Positions 1 through 9,316 are shown, numbered from the stretch's first letter. The stretch: DNA of 64,000 nt from Flavobacterium saccharophilum (GCF_900142735.1 NZ_FRBY01000001.1:992001-1056000), one strand, 5' to 3'. Numbers and translations: made by a program. Notes: generated from the sequence alone by a model not told the origin.

Positions 1-143
1 AAAACGAATGGTTTTACACGGAAAGAAAATTCAAACTTACCGATGCTAAAGGAGTGTCAAACGGTCAGGGAATTGATTTTAGTAAAGATTTTAAGGTGAT
101 AAATTCACAACGAATAACAGGCGAATTAGAGGCCAACGAATAA
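1..143 (+). CDS. lptC: LptC, C-terminal fragment (LPS export)
   Basis: Only the last 46 codons are present, read from base 3 to a TAA at 141-143. The fragment contains EWFYTERKFKLTDAKG and ends GELEANE. This resembles the C-terminal end of flavobacterial LptC, the membrane-anchored periplasmic protein that passes lipopolysaccharide from the LptB2FG extractor to the LptA bridge. It is followed after 7 nt by a small membrane-protein gene and then by a CBS/CorC protein, a neighbourhood I associate with lptC in flavobacteria. Truncation by the window edge limits certainty; no N-terminal domain can be checked. Confidence 0.6.
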   Translation, partial: NEWFYTERKFKLTDAKGVSNGQGIDFSKDFKVINSQRITGELEANE

Positions 144-150
144 AATAATT

Positions 151-345
151 ATGGGTTACTTAAAATATACACAATACGTTTATATCGCATTTGCGGTTTA
201 CTTTATTTACGATGGAATCATCAAGCTAAATGAAGGTAGTGAAAATTATGCTTTGAGCTTTATAATTGCCGGAATGGCAGTTTTTATGTTTTTCTTCAGG
301 AGAAAATTTGTCAAGAAATTTGATGATCGTAATAAAAAACAGTAA
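151..345 (+). CDS. Small two-helix membrane protein, unknown function
   Basis: A 64-residue protein with two predicted membrane spans (about residues 8-27 and 35-50) and a basic tail (RRKFVKKF, then DDRNKKQ) that should face the cytoplasm. It starts 7 nt after the lptC stop and ends 2 nt before the next ATG, so it is almost certainly co-transcribed and possibly translationally coupled. I do not recognise a named family. Its place between lptC and a CBS/CorC protein suggests an envelope role, but nothing in the sequence defines one. Confidence 0.75.
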   Translation: MGYLKYTQYVYIAFAVYFIYDGIIKLNEGSENYALSFIIAGMAVFMFFFRRKFVKKFDDRNKKQ

Positions 346-347
346 AA

Positions 348-1607
348 ATGGAAATTAGTATTATAATACTTTGTTTAATACTATCAGCCTTTTTTTCAGG
401 AATGGAAATAGCCTTTATTTCCTCGAACAAAATTTATCTTGGGATAGAAAAAAAACAAGATAATTTTGCGTCTCAAATTCTAACGAAACTTACCGAAAAT
501 CCCTCAAAATTTATTGCCGCAATGCTAATTGGTAACAATGTTGCCTTGGTAATTTATGGTTTTTTTATGGGTGATGTAGTTTTAAGATGTATCACCAAGT
601 TAGGTTATCATTTTTCAGATATAACTAGTTTGTTGATTCAGACTGTTATTTCAACCTTTATAGTTTTAATTACGGCGGAGTTTCTTCCGAAAGTTTTTTT
701 TCAGATCTATGCCAATTCATTAATTAAGATTTTGGCTGTTCCTGCTTATTTGTTTTATAGATTATTTTATTACATCTCTACTTTTTTTATCTGGATTTCT
801 GACTTTGTTTTGAGAAAATTTTTTAAAACAGAAGGAGATCAGGTGCAATTGTATTTTAGTAAAGTGGAGCTGGGAAATTATATCACCGAACAAATGAATT
901 CAGTTGAAGATGATGACGAAGTGGATTCTGAAATTCAGATTTTTCAAAATGCTCTGGAGTTTTCAGGTGTAAAAGCGCGTGATATTATGACGCCACGGAC
1001 AGAAATTGTTGATATTGATTTGTTTGACAGTATTTCAGATTTAAAAGCGCTTTTCATAGAAACAGGCTATTCTAAAATCGTAGTAAGTCAAAACTCCCTT
1101 GATGATATTGTGGGATATGTGCATTCATTTGATTTGTTTAAAAAGCCAAAAACAATTAAATCAGTTTTGATGACAGTGGAGTTTGTTCCTGAAACTATTT
1201 TGATAAAAGATGCTTTAAACATCTTGATTAAAAAGAGAAAAAATGTTGCCGTTGTTTTAGATGAATATGGAGGGACTTCCGGAATTGTTACAATAGAGGA
1301 TATTGTGGAGGAGCTCTTTGGGGAAATTGAAGATGAGCATGATTTAGATGAAGAACTAATTGAGCAGGAATTGGGTGAGGGTAAGTATTTGTTTTCTACA
1401 AGATTAGATGTGGAATATTTGAATGAGACTTATAAACTGATGATTCCTGAAGAAGACTCCTACGGTACTCTTGGAGGTTTTATTGTCAATTTTACCAAGG
1501 AAATTCCTCAGAAAGGCGAAGAAATTGTAATAGATCAGTATCATTTTGTGATAGAAGAAGCTACAAATAAGAAAATTGAATTAGTAAAAATGACTATAAA
1601 AGAGTGA
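348..1607 (+). CDS. CNNM/CBS/CorC-type membrane protein (HlyC/CorC family)
   Basis: A 419-residue protein of the DUF21-CBS-CorC family, often called hemolysin-like and linked in other bacteria to Mg2+/Co2+ efflux. Four hydrophobic segments fill about residues 1-160 (DUF21/CNNM), a CBS pair follows at about 205-330 (VKARDIMTPRTEIVDID, VVLDEYGGTSGIVTIEDIVEE) and a CorC_HlyC domain closes the protein (about 345-415). The DEYGG and EDIVEE motifs are diagnostic. It resembles gliding protein GldE in architecture, but its neighbours are lptC and ppiD rather than gldD, so I do not call it gldE. It starts 2 nt after the upstream gene. Confidence 0.9.
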   Translation: MEISIIILCLILSAFFSGMEIAFISSNKIYLGIEKKQDNFASQILTKLTENPSKFIAAMLIGNNVALVIYGFFMGDVVLRCITKLGYHFSDITSLLIQTVISTFIVLITAEFLPKVFFQIYANSLIKILAVPAYLFYRLFYYISTFFIWISDFVLRKFFKTEGDQVQLYFSKVELGNYITEQMNSVEDDDEVDSEIQIFQNALEFSGVKARDIMTPRTEIVDIDLFDSISDLKALFIETGYSKIVVSQNSLDDIVGYVHSFDLFKKPKTIKSVLMTVEFVPETILIKDALNILIKKRKNVAVVLDEYGGTSGIVTIEDIVEELFGEIEDEHDLDEELIEQELGEGKYLFSTRLDVEYLNETYKLMIPEEDSYGTLGGFIVNFTKEIPQKGEEIVIDQYHFVIEEATNKKIELVKMTIKE

Positions 1608-1655
1608 TTTCTTTTATTAATTAAAAAAATTGTGCAAAATAAATTGCTAGTTGTA

Positions 1656-1684
1656 TTGTTATTAACTAGATAATTGTATTTTCG
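1656..1684 (+). promoter_or_regulatory. Promoter of ppiD
   Basis: TTG at 1656-1658, an 18-nt spacer, and TATTTTCG at 1677-1684 (one mismatch to TAnnTTTG). The predicted start of transcription, near 1690, leaves a leader of about 26 nt before the ATG at 1716. The alternative start at 1674 lies just before the -7 element and would be upstream of the transcript, which argues for 1716. Confidence 0.6.
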
Positions 1685-1715
1685 CAAACTGAATATAAAA
1701 TTAACGATAATAAAA

Positions 1716-3815
1716 ATGGCAGTTTTAGCAAAAATTAGACAGCGTTCCGCTTTATTGATAGGAGTTATTGCACTTGCATTATTTGCATTTATAATACAAG
1801 ATCTAATCGGTAAAGGGACATTTAGTCAAAGTTCAAAGGATGTGGGAAGCATCGACGGAAAAGATATTTCATTTGAAGACTTTAGAATTAAAGTTAGTAA
1901 TGTTGAAAAAAGTGGGCAAGGGATAACTTCCACTGAAGCTGCAAACAGAGTTTGGGATCAAGAAGTTTCAATCGCATTATTATCAGCTCAGTTTGATAAA
2001 TTAGGATTGAGAGTTGGTGAAAAACACTTACTTGAAGTTTTGAAAGCTGATCCTAACATTGGAAAAAACCCGATGTTCTTAAATGCAGCAGGTATGTTTG
2101 ATGTTGTGAAATTTAAAGAGTATTTCAAAACAAATCCTGAAGCAGCACAATATATTTCTGAAAAAGAAAAAGATGCTGAATTAAACGCAAAATATCAAAT
2201 TTACAACACTTTAGTTAAATCTGGACTTTACACAACTGCTAGTGAAGGAAAGTTGAAATACGAAATGGAAGCTAACAAAGTAAACTTTGCTTATGCTGGT
2301 GCATTGTATTCTTCTATTAAAGATAGTGAAGTTAAAATTTCGGATGATGAAATTGTTGATTATATGAAGAAAAACGAGAAGAAATTCAAAGCGGATGAAA
2401 CTCGTGAAATTCAATATGTTTTAGTTGAAGACAAAGCTTCAAAAGAAGATGAAGCTGAAATTAAAGCTAAAATCACTGGATTATTAAACGGAAGCGTTGT
2501 TTACAATGCTAAGACTGGTAAAAATGATACTTTGGCTGGTTTTAGAAATGCAACTAACGTAGCTGAATTTGTAAACGCAAATTCTGATGTTCCTTACGAT
2601 TCTACTTATGTACCTAAAAATAGCTTGCCTGCGGTAGACGCTGATAAATTATTCAGCTTACCAGCCGGTGCAATTTACGGACCTTATGTTTTTGGAAGAT
2701 ACTATGCTATCTCTAAATCTTTAGGATTTAAAGCTGGAGTAAACGCAAAAGCTAGTCATATCTTAATTGGTTACGAAGGATCTCAAACTCCAAACCAAAA
2801 AGAAAAAAGAACTAAAGAAGAGGCTAAAGCTAAAGCTGAAGAAATTTTAGCTCAGGTTCAGGCTAATCCTGATAGCTTCATGATGTTGGCTTTTACAAGT
2901 TCTGATGATTCATCTGCACAACAAGGTGGTGATTTAGGATATTTTGGTCCAAACCAAATGGTAAAACCTTTCAATGATTTTGTATTCAGTAACGGAATTG
3001 GAAAAGTTGGTTTGGTAGAAACTCCTTTTGGATTTCACATTATTAAAATCACTGATAAACAAGACGGAATTCGTTTAGCTACAATTGCTCAAAAAATTGA
3101 GCCATCTGAAGCTACTTCTGATAAAGTATTTACATTGGCGACTAAATTTGAAATGGATGCTGCTGATAAAGATTTTGCTGCTACAGCAAAAGAATTAGGT
3201 TTAAAAGTTGCTGCTCCGGTTACTGCAAAAGCTATGGATGAAGCGTTTGGTCCATTAGGAAACCAACGTAACATCGTAAGATGGGCATTTGATAAAGAAA
3301 CTAGTATTGGAGATGTAAAACGTTTTGAATTGGCTAATATTGGTCACGTAATTGCTCAGTATAAAAGTGAAAACAAATCTGGTTTAGTATCTGTAACTTT
3401 AGCTAGACCATATGTTGAACCAATCTTGAAAAACAAGAAAAAAGCTGAAATGTTAAAAGCTAAAATGACAGGATCAAGCCTTGAAGCTATTGCTAAAAGT
3501 GCTGGTGTAGCTGTTCAACAAGCCACAAACGTTACTATGGATAATCCAGTTTTACCTGGTGGAGTTGGACAAGAGCCAAAAGTTGTTGGAAATGCGTTTG
3601 CTTTAACTGCAAACAAACTTTCTGCTCCAATTGAAGGTAATACTGGTGTATATGTTGTAAAAAATATCAGTACTGTAAAAGCTCCGGCAATTGCTAACCA
3701 TGCAGAATATGTTGCTAAAGTAAAAGCTCAAAGCGCATCTGATGGAAGCAGAATTTTACCAGCTTTGAAAAACAGTGCTAAAATAGAAGATAACAGACTG
3801 CAATTTAACTACTAA
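1716..3815 (+). CDS. ppiD: PpiD-like periplasmic peptidyl-prolyl isomerase (SurA_N/parvulin)
   Basis: A 699-residue membrane-anchored folding chaperone. The N-terminus MAVLAKIRQRSALLIGV leads into one membrane span (about residues 13-31). A SurA_N-like region follows, and a parvulin domain lies at about 340-460 (KASHILIGY, GGDLGYFGP, TPFGFHIIKI). PpiD helps nascent outer-membrane and secreted proteins leave the Sec translocon. A longer reading frame opens 14 codons upstream, but the chosen ATG gives the family N-terminus and fits the promoter. A strong terminator at 3840-3872 ends the unit. Codon usage is uniform and no damage is visible. Confidence 0.93.
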   Translation: MAVLAKIRQRSALLIGVIALALFAFIIQDLIGKGTFSQSSKDVGSIDGKDISFEDFRIKVSNVEKSGQGITSTEAANRVWDQEVSIALLSAQFDKLGLRVGEKHLLEVLKADPNIGKNPMFLNAAGMFDVVKFKEYFKTNPEAAQYISEKEKDAELNAKYQIYNTLVKSGLYTTASEGKLKYEMEANKVNFAYAGALYSSIKDSEVKISDDEIVDYMKKNEKKFKADETREIQYVLVEDKASKEDEAEIKAKITGLLNGSVVYNAKTGKNDTLAGFRNATNVAEFVNANSDVPYDSTYVPKNSLPAVDADKLFSLPAGAIYGPYVFGRYYAISKSLGFKAGVNAKASHILIGYEGSQTPNQKEKRTKEEAKAKAEEILAQVQANPDSFMMLAFTSSDDSSAQQGGDLGYFGPNQMVKPFNDFVFSNGIGKVGLVETPFGFHIIKITDKQDGIRLATIAQKIEPSEATSDKVFTLATKFEMDAADKDFAATAKELGLKVAAPVTAKAMDEAFGPLGNQRNIVRWAFDKETSIGDVKRFELANIGHVIAQYKSENKSGLVSVTLARPYVEPILKNKKKAEMLKAKMTGSSLEAIAKSAGVAVQQATNVTMDNPVLPGGVGQEPKVVGNAFALTANKLSAPIEGNTGVYVVKNISTVKAPAIANHAEYVAKVKAQSASDGSRILPALKNSAKIEDNRLQFNY

Positions 3816-3839
3816 TATTTAGTATTTAATTATCATATG

Positions 3840-3872
3840 AAACCCGAAACATTTTAATGTTTCGGGTTTTTT
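3840..3872 (+). terminator. Intrinsic terminator of ppiD
   Basis: Perfect 12-bp stem (AAACCCGAAACA at 3840-3851 with 3858-3869), six-base loop TTTTAA, and a T run to 3872. It lies 24 nt after the ppiD stop. Confidence 0.9.
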
Positions 3873-3980
3873 GATTTTATATGTTATTAGTATCATTACT
3901 TTTATTTTTTTGTTTAATTATATAGGAATAATCGAAATATAATTTGAAAAATTTGTGATTTTAAAAATTTAACAGTTAAT

Positions 3981-4014
3981 TTGCTCGAATTTTCGTTTTA
4001 GGAAATTAGATTTG
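3981..4014 (+). promoter_or_regulatory. Promoter of the 4082 gene
   Basis: TTG at 3981-3983, a 23-nt spacer and a perfect TAGATTTG at 4007-4014. The predicted leader to the ATG at 4082 is about 60 nt. Confidence 0.55.
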
Positions 4015-4081
4015 ATTTAATGAATGTTAACTAAAATGTGTGGAAAAATGACAAAAAATTACCTTAATAATCAAGTGTTTA

Positions 4082-4525
4082 ATGTTTTTTGTGTTTAACT
4101 TTTTTAAAAGAAAGCCTAGAGTATATTCCAAAATAGAGAACCATATTTATGGAATAATAACGGAACTTTTAAAAGTGAGCAGTACCGACATTAATGTCGA
4201 TGAGCTAGGAGGCAAGTACTATTTAAGTAACGAAGAACAGCATTTTAAAGTGACTATTTTAAGTAACGATTATGTTATCAGGCTAACTAATACTCGTGAT
4301 TCGGTTGCTGAAAAGTACGATAAGACTTTTGTTGAAGATGTCTTAAAAGCGGTAAAAGAAGAGAAACATCGAAGAATGGAATTGGTATATGATTCCATTA
4401 ATAATAGCATAGAAAAAATGGCAGAGCGTTTGCATAATACGCTAATTGAATCTAATGAGCAGGAAAGTCAAAAGGTTCGTCGTTTAGAGACAAAAGATAT
4501 TAAAAACAAAAAAGTGAATTATTAA
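4082..4525 (+). CDS. Hypothetical cytoplasmic protein, unknown
   Basis: 147 residues, not recognised. It opens with a short hydrophobic stretch (MFFVFNFFKRK) too brief for a clear signal peptide. A mixed alpha/beta region follows (HFKVTILSNDYVIRL) and then a long charged, probably helical C-terminal half (about residues 80-140, rich in E, K, R). It is monocistronic: promoter at 3981-4014 and a terminator whose left arm is made of its own last codons. The stop TAA (4523-4525) spans the loop and first base of the right arm. It converges on the GYDIA kinase gene. Confidence 0.75.
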   Translation: MFFVFNFFKRKPRVYSKIENHIYGIITELLKVSSTDINVDELGGKYYLSNEEQHFKVTILSNDYVIRLTNTRDSVAEKYDKTFVEDVLKAVKEEKHRRMELVYDSINNSIEKMAERLHNTLIESNEQESQKVRRLETKDIKNKKVNY

Positions 4526-4543
4526 ATTCACTTTTTTGTTTTT
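4502..4543. terminator. Bidirectional terminator overlapping the end of the 4082 gene
   Basis: A perfect 19-bp stem (4502-4520 with 4525-4543) around the four-base loop ATTA. The arms carry A/T runs, so it can act on both strands. The left arm is coding and the stop codon begins in the loop. It lies between two convergent genes. Confidence 0.88.
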
Positions 4544-4561
4544 AGAATAATTGTTGAGATT

Positions 4562-5482
4562 TTAAGATTGCAAAATCATTTCATCATAAGTCAGGATCGT
4601 TTCGTATCCTTTTCTTATAAAATATTCCTTTGGATTTTCTTTTGAAATTGCCATAACAAAATCACCACCCCAGGCACCAAGACTTTTCACCACGCCATTA
4701 AAATCTGGAAAAGCGATTTCTTTAATTGTTGCCAGTTCAAGAATATTGCTTAAATGAATTTCGTGTTTTTCCACAAAATGAGCAAACTCGTTAAGTGTTT
4801 TTGCTTCGAGAATAGCTTTGGTGATCTTATTGTTATCCTGAATGTTTTCAGATAAATTTTCATTTTTATTATTGTAATAAGCGGTGATCGCTACTTTACT
4901 GCTTTGTTTCTTGTTAAGGTAAACAAAGAATATGTTTTTAGTAAATTCAGGATTAAATGCTACCTTTTCAACGATTGGCAAACTTTTTTCAAGTCGATAG
5001 ACAATTGGTGTGTTGTTTTGAGCACACGCAATATCATATCCACTGCCTCCAAAACTGTTTTTAAGCAGTGTATAAGCATCAATTTTGGTCCATTGTGCTA
5101 TATTGTTTAATAGTGTTGAAGATGTGCCTAATCCCCAGTTTTTCGGAAATGTAAGATGAGTACTAATTTCATATCCTTCACTTTTATTTATGAAATCGGC
5201 ATTTAAAAGATAGGCTTCATGTAATATAGTAATCAATGTCGTTTTAACGGTTTCTGTTTTTGCTTCTACATTGTTTATGATTTCAGAAAAATAAATAACA
5301 TCTTCAAACCAGAGTTGGTCATCATAATTATAGCTTTTCCAAATAATTTCCTGATTTTGCCCTTCTTTTACGATTAAGTTTTGACCGAATTTTGTGGGTA
5401 AAGCAAAAGCTCTTGCTCCATCTAAAACTAAATATTCTCCCGTTATTAAAAGTTTTCCATTGCTGTAAAAGGTTGTTTTCAT
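4562..5482 (-). CDS. GYDIA-family GHMP kinase, probable mevalonate-pathway kinase
   Basis: 306 residues with the GHMP kinase signatures: a glycine-rich ATP loop PKNWGLGTSSTLLNN (about residue 113), the family-defining GGSGYDIACAQ (about 145), and a C-terminal GAWGGDFVMAIS equivalent to GHMP motif 3. NCBI naming uses GYDIA for this Bacteroidota branch, which from memory has no established substrate. The next gene upstream in the same direction, 140 nt away, is HMG-CoA reductase. That makes mevalonate or phosphomevalonate the most likely substrate (inference). It is shorter than classical mevalonate kinases. The gap between the two genes holds a TTGGAATTT-type repeat. Confidence 0.85.
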   Translation of the reverse strand: MKTTFYSNGKLLITGEYLVLDGARAFALPTKFGQNLIVKEGQNQEIIWKSYNYDDQLWFEDVIYFSEIINNVEAKTETVKTTLITILHEAYLLNADFINKSEGYEISTHLTFPKNWGLGTSSTLLNNIAQWTKIDAYTLLKNSFGGSGYDIACAQNNTPIVYRLEKSLPIVEKVAFNPEFTKNIFFVYLNKKQSSKVAITAYYNNKNENLSENIQDNNKITKAILEAKTLNEFAHFVEKHEIHLSNILELATIKEIAFPDFNGVVKSLGAWGGDFVMAISKENPKEYFIRKGYETILTYDEMILQS

Positions 5483-5622
5483 TCTATATTTATTTCAAGG
5501 AAATTCAAATATTTTTAAAATTGCTTCGCCTGTTCGCTAGTGCTCGAGTCCAAAGTCCAATTACTGTAGGGTTGGAATTTGGAATTTATTTAAATTTTAA
5601 TATTTGGAATTTTTCGATCCAG
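5483..5622. repeat. Intergenic word repeat (TTGGAATTT type)
   Basis: The spacer between the GYDIA kinase and HMG-CoA reductase genes contains TTGGAATTTGGAATTT at 5572-5587 and a third partial copy (TTTGGAATTTTT) near 5603. It also holds a more GC-rich piece with TCCAAAGTCCAATT at 5549-5562. The same 16-mer occurs on the opposite strand at 22745-22760. No gene is evident. Confidence 0.6.
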
Positions 5623-6936
5623 TTATTTTCTTATGTTTTCAATAAATTCAACTACTGCACTATGAGATACGGTATTTTTCTTGAAATGTGCCTTAATTAA
5701 ATGACGTTCTTCATCAGTGGCTTCAAATTGATTAATGATGTTATTTAAGTGCATTTTCATATGTCCTTCCTGAATTCCTGTTGTCGTTAACGAGCGTAAT
5801 GCAGCAAAATTTTGTGCCAGTCCAGCAACGGCAACAATTTCCATTAATTCTTGTGCCGAAGGTTTTTCAAGCATTTCTAAACATAATTTTACCAAGGGAT
5901 GTAAAGAAGTAAGTCCGCCAACAGTTCCTAGAGCAAGTGGAATCTCTAACCAGAAAGTGAATATTCCGTTTTCTATTTTGGCATGTGATAAACTCGAGTA
6001 TTGACCATTTCGAGAAGCATAAGCGTGAACACCTGCTTCAACCGCTCTGAAGTCATTTCCTGTAGCCAGAATCACGGCATCAACCCCGTTCATAATACCT
6101 TTATTGTGGGTTACGGCTCTAAAAGGCTCAACTTCTGCAATTTGAACCGCCTGAACAAAACGTTCTGCGAAATCCTGCGGATTAGTAATATGTTTTTCGG
6201 CTAAATCCTCAATAGAGCAGGAAACTTCAGCTCTTACAAGGCAATTAGGGACATAATTGGACAAAATGCTCATAATTACTTTAATACTTTCGTCATCTGA
6301 AAAGAGATCAGACTGCTGAAATTCTTCTTTTAGAGTCGTAGCAAATTGTTCCAGACAGGAGTTTATGAAGTTGGCTCCCATGCTATCTTTCGTTTCAAAA
6401 GTAGCATGCAGTTGAAAATAATTTTCAAGTAAACTTCTTTTGTCTTTGAGTTTGATGTCTAAAATTCCACCTCCGCGTTGCTGCATATTTTTGGTAATGC
6501 TTTGCGTGTCAGTAAAGAATTTTGATTTTATTTGATCAAAGAAAGATTGTAGTTTATCGGCGTCTCCATTGAATGTAAAATGTACCTGGCCAATCTTTTC
6601 TGTATTAATTATAGTTGTTTTAAATCCGCCACGTGTAGACCAATATTTTGCTGATTTTGAAGCTGCTGCAACAACGGAACTTTCTTCAATCGCCATTGGA
6701 ATCGTTTTATATTTTCCGTTGATTAAAAAATTAGGAGCAACTCCGAGCGGAATATAGAAGTTTGTGATGGTGTTTTCGATGAATTCATCATGCAATTGTT
6801 GAAGCTTGTCGTCTGAATTCCAGTAATTTCTTATAATATTTAGGGCTTCTTCAGGAGTTGAAAAATACTCATTTGCGATCCAGTCTATTTTTTCTTTTTT
6901 GGATAATTTCGAAAATCCGGCAACAGCGTTGTTCAT
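5623..6936 (-). CDS. Hydroxymethylglutaryl-CoA reductase, class II (degradative-type)
   Basis: 437 residues; makes or consumes mevalonate from HMG-CoA with a reduced nicotinamide cofactor. Class II active-site positions are visible: Glu in PMAIEESSVVAA (E84/E85), Lys in THNKGIMNG, Asp in ATGNDFRAVEAG, and the C-terminal catalytic His in GHMKMHLNNI. The length fits the class II family (about 430). Databases label the class degradative. Pairing with a GHMP kinase suggests it works in the biosynthetic mevalonate route to isoprenoids here (inference). It has its own promoter at 6966-6997. The cofactor preference cannot be read from sequence by eye. Confidence 0.93.
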   Translation of the reverse strand: MNNAVAGFSKLSKKEKIDWIANEYFSTPEEALNIIRNYWNSDDKLQQLHDEFIENTITNFYIPLGVAPNFLINGKYKTIPMAIEESSVVAAASKSAKYWSTRGGFKTTIINTEKIGQVHFTFNGDADKLQSFFDQIKSKFFTDTQSITKNMQQRGGGILDIKLKDKRSLLENYFQLHATFETKDSMGANFINSCLEQFATTLKEEFQQSDLFSDDESIKVIMSILSNYVPNCLVRAEVSCSIEDLAEKHITNPQDFAERFVQAVQIAEVEPFRAVTHNKGIMNGVDAVILATGNDFRAVEAGVHAYASRNGQYSSLSHAKIENGIFTFWLEIPLALGTVGGLTSLHPLVKLCLEMLEKPSAQELMEIVAVAGLAQNFAALRSLTTTGIQEGHMKMHLNNIINQFEATDEERHLIKAHFKKNTVSHSAVVEFIENIRK

Positions 6937-6965
6937 TCTCAGTATATTAAATAATAATGTGCTGA

Positions 6966-6997
6966 CAAAGATACCAATTTAAGAGTTTTGTTTGCAA
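6966..6997 (-). promoter_or_regulatory. Promoter of HMG-CoA reductase
   Basis: On the minus strand: TTG (6997-6995), 21-nt spacer, perfect TATCTTTG (6973-6966). The start codon is at 6936, giving a leader of about 25 nt. Confidence 0.65.
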
Positions 6998-7117
6998 TCT
7001 ATTTAAAGTTTGAAAAGTACGCAATCGTTATTTTTTTTAACATTTAACACTTAAAATGTGTATTATGTTTATTTTTTTTACTAAAATTGGGCTCTTTTTA
7101 TATTTAAAATAATTATA

Positions 7118-9289
7118 ATGAATACAAGTAAAATAACGGTAGTACTTTTATTTTTAGTCGCTACTGTCTTTGGACAACAAAAAATTACTGTCGAAAACAT
7201 TTATGGCGGGACATTCCGGGCAAAAGGAATGGATGAATTGCAATCCTTAAAAAATACAGATCAATACACTGTTTTGAATGTTGATCAGGCTAGTAAAAGC
7301 ATGCAGATTGATTTGTATGATTTTGCAACCTTAAAAAAAGTATCTAATTTGATAGATACAAAAAATCATAAGGAACTTTCGACTGGAATTGACAGTTATA
7401 CTTTTGATGCCTCAGAAAAGAAAATTCTAATTGCTTGTAATACCAATAGAATCTTCCGTCACTCTTTTACGGCAGATTATTTTTTATATGATATTACTTC
7501 AAAATCACTAATAAAACTTTTTGATTTTCAGGTTCAGGAACCAACTTTTTCGCCTGACGGAACTAAAATTGCTTATGCCAGAGAAAATAATCTTTATGTA
7601 TACGATTTAGCTTCTAAAAAAATAACAGCAGTTACTACAGACGGAAAGAAAAATGCCGTAATTAACGGTATTACGGATTGGGTATATGAAGAAGAGTTTG
7701 CATTTGTACGTGCTTTTGACTGGAGTAAAGACAGTAAAAAATTAGCTTATATTCGTTTCGACGAAAGTGCAGTTCCTGAATTTTCAATGTCAATCTTTAA
7801 AAAAGATTTATATCCAACAGTTGAAACATTTAAATATCCAAAAGCAGGAGAAAAAAATTCAGTAGTTTCATTGCATATATATGATGCTGCTGCAAATGCA
7901 ACTAAAAAAGTTGATTTAGGAAATTATAATGACTTCTATATTGCAAGGTTACAATGGACAAATGATAATAATGTATTGTCAGCTCAGGTTTTAAATCGCC
8001 ACCAGGATAATCTTGATTTACTATTTGTAGACGGAACGACAGCTGCTGCAAAAGTAGTTTTAAATGAAAAAGACAAAGCTTACGTTGATGTTACAGATAA
8101 TTTGACTTTCTTAAAGGATAATAGTTTTATCTGGACAAGTGAAAAAGACGGTTTTAATCATATTTATGTTTACGATAAAACCGGAAAACTTAAAAATCAG
8201 GTTACAAAAGGGAACTGGGAAGTTGTTTCATACTATGGCTTCGACGAAAAAACTAAAACTATCTTCTATCAATCTACAGAAAATGGTTCAATCAACAGAG
8301 ATATTTACAGAATTGGTTTAGACGGAAAAAATAAATTACGTTTAACTTCAAAAGTTGGAACAAGCGCAGCAACTTTTAGTCCTAATTTTCAATATTTCAT
8401 TACTACTTTCTCAAGTAATTTACAGCCTACAACATATACTTTAAATGAGGCAAAAACCGGAAAAGAAATTCAGGTTATCGAAAACAACCAGGCTCTTGCT
8501 GATAAATTAAAGGCATATAATCTTCCTGCAAAAGAATTCTTTGTTTTAAAAACAGCTAAAGGGAATGAGCTTAATGCATGGATTTTAAAGCCAAAAGATT
8601 TTGATCCTTCAAAAAAATATCCTGTTTTCATGTACCAATATTCTGGTCCTGGATCTCAACAAGTAAACAACGATTGGAATAATTCTGATGATTATTGGTT
8701 TATATCGCTTACTCAACAAGGTTATATTGTTGCTTGTGTAGATGGTAGAGGAACTGGTTTTAAAGGTGCTGATTTCAAAAAAGTTACTCAAAAAGAACTT
8801 GGGAAATATGAAGTTGAAGATCAGATTGATGCTGCAAAAGTGATTGGAGCTTATCCGTATGTTGATGCTTCAAGAATTGGAATCTTCGGATGGAGTTATG
8901 GAGGTTTTATGTCTTCAAACTGTATCTTTCAAGGAAATGATGTTTTCAAAATGGCAATTGCAGTTGCTCCGGTAACGAACTGGCGTTTTTATGACAGCGT
9001 TTACACAGAAAGATACATGCAGACTCCACAGGAAAATGCAAGTGGTTATGATCAAAATTCTCCAATAAATCACGTTGATAAATTAAAAGGTAAGTTTTTA
9101 TTGATTCACGGATCAGCAGATGATAACGTTCATGTTCAAAACTCTATGCAAATGATGGAGGCTTTGATTCAGGCAAACAAACAGTTTGAGTCTCAAATCT
9201 ATCCGGATAAAAATCATGGTATTTTTGGCGGAAAGACCAGAATTCAGCTTTATAATAAAATGACTAATTTTATCAAAGAAAATTTATAG
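7118..9289 (+). CDS. Dipeptidyl peptidase IV-type S9 serine peptidase
   Basis: 723 residues, secreted (signal peptide MNTSKITVVLLFLVATVFG). An N-terminal beta-propeller is followed by an alpha/beta hydrolase domain. The DPP IV signature DWVYEEEF (Glu at about 191-193, which bind the substrate N-terminus) separates it from other S9 peptidases. Catalytic residues are Ser593 in GWSYGGF, Asp668 in GSADDNVH and His700 in DKNHGIFGG. It removes X-Pro or X-Ala dipeptides from peptide N-termini in the periplasm or at the surface. Two POT dipeptide transporters follow within 30 nt, so the operon both releases and imports dipeptides. Confidence 0.95.
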   Translation: MNTSKITVVLLFLVATVFGQQKITVENIYGGTFRAKGMDELQSLKNTDQYTVLNVDQASKSMQIDLYDFATLKKVSNLIDTKNHKELSTGIDSYTFDASEKKILIACNTNRIFRHSFTADYFLYDITSKSLIKLFDFQVQEPTFSPDGTKIAYARENNLYVYDLASKKITAVTTDGKKNAVINGITDWVYEEEFAFVRAFDWSKDSKKLAYIRFDESAVPEFSMSIFKKDLYPTVETFKYPKAGEKNSVVSLHIYDAAANATKKVDLGNYNDFYIARLQWTNDNNVLSAQVLNRHQDNLDLLFVDGTTAAAKVVLNEKDKAYVDVTDNLTFLKDNSFIWTSEKDGFNHIYVYDKTGKLKNQVTKGNWEVVSYYGFDEKTKTIFYQSTENGSINRDIYRIGLDGKNKLRLTSKVGTSAATFSPNFQYFITTFSSNLQPTTYTLNEAKTGKEIQVIENNQALADKLKAYNLPAKEFFVLKTAKGNELNAWILKPKDFDPSKKYPVFMYQYSGPGSQQVNNDWNNSDDYWFISLTQQGYIVACVDGRGTGFKGADFKKVTQKELGKYEVEDQIDAAKVIGAYPYVDASRIGIFGWSYGGFMSSNCIFQGNDVFKMAIAVAPVTNWRFYDSVYTERYMQTPQENASGYDQNSPINHVDKLKGKFLLIHGSADDNVHVQNSMQMMEALIQANKQFESQIYPDKNHGIFGGKTRIQLYNKMTNFIKENL

Positions 9290-9316
9290 AATAACTTTAT
9301 TAACCTTAAACAAATA

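Noticed and set aside
348..1607. Gliding motility gene gldE
   Set aside because: The architecture is similar, but the neighbours are lptC and ppiD rather than gldD; it is a separate CBS/CorC paralogue.
5392..5700. A 102-codon plus-strand reading frame spanning the GYDIA kinase start and the repeat spacer
   Set aside because: It overlaps two well-supported minus-strand genes and the repeat, has no family similarity by eye and no promoter.
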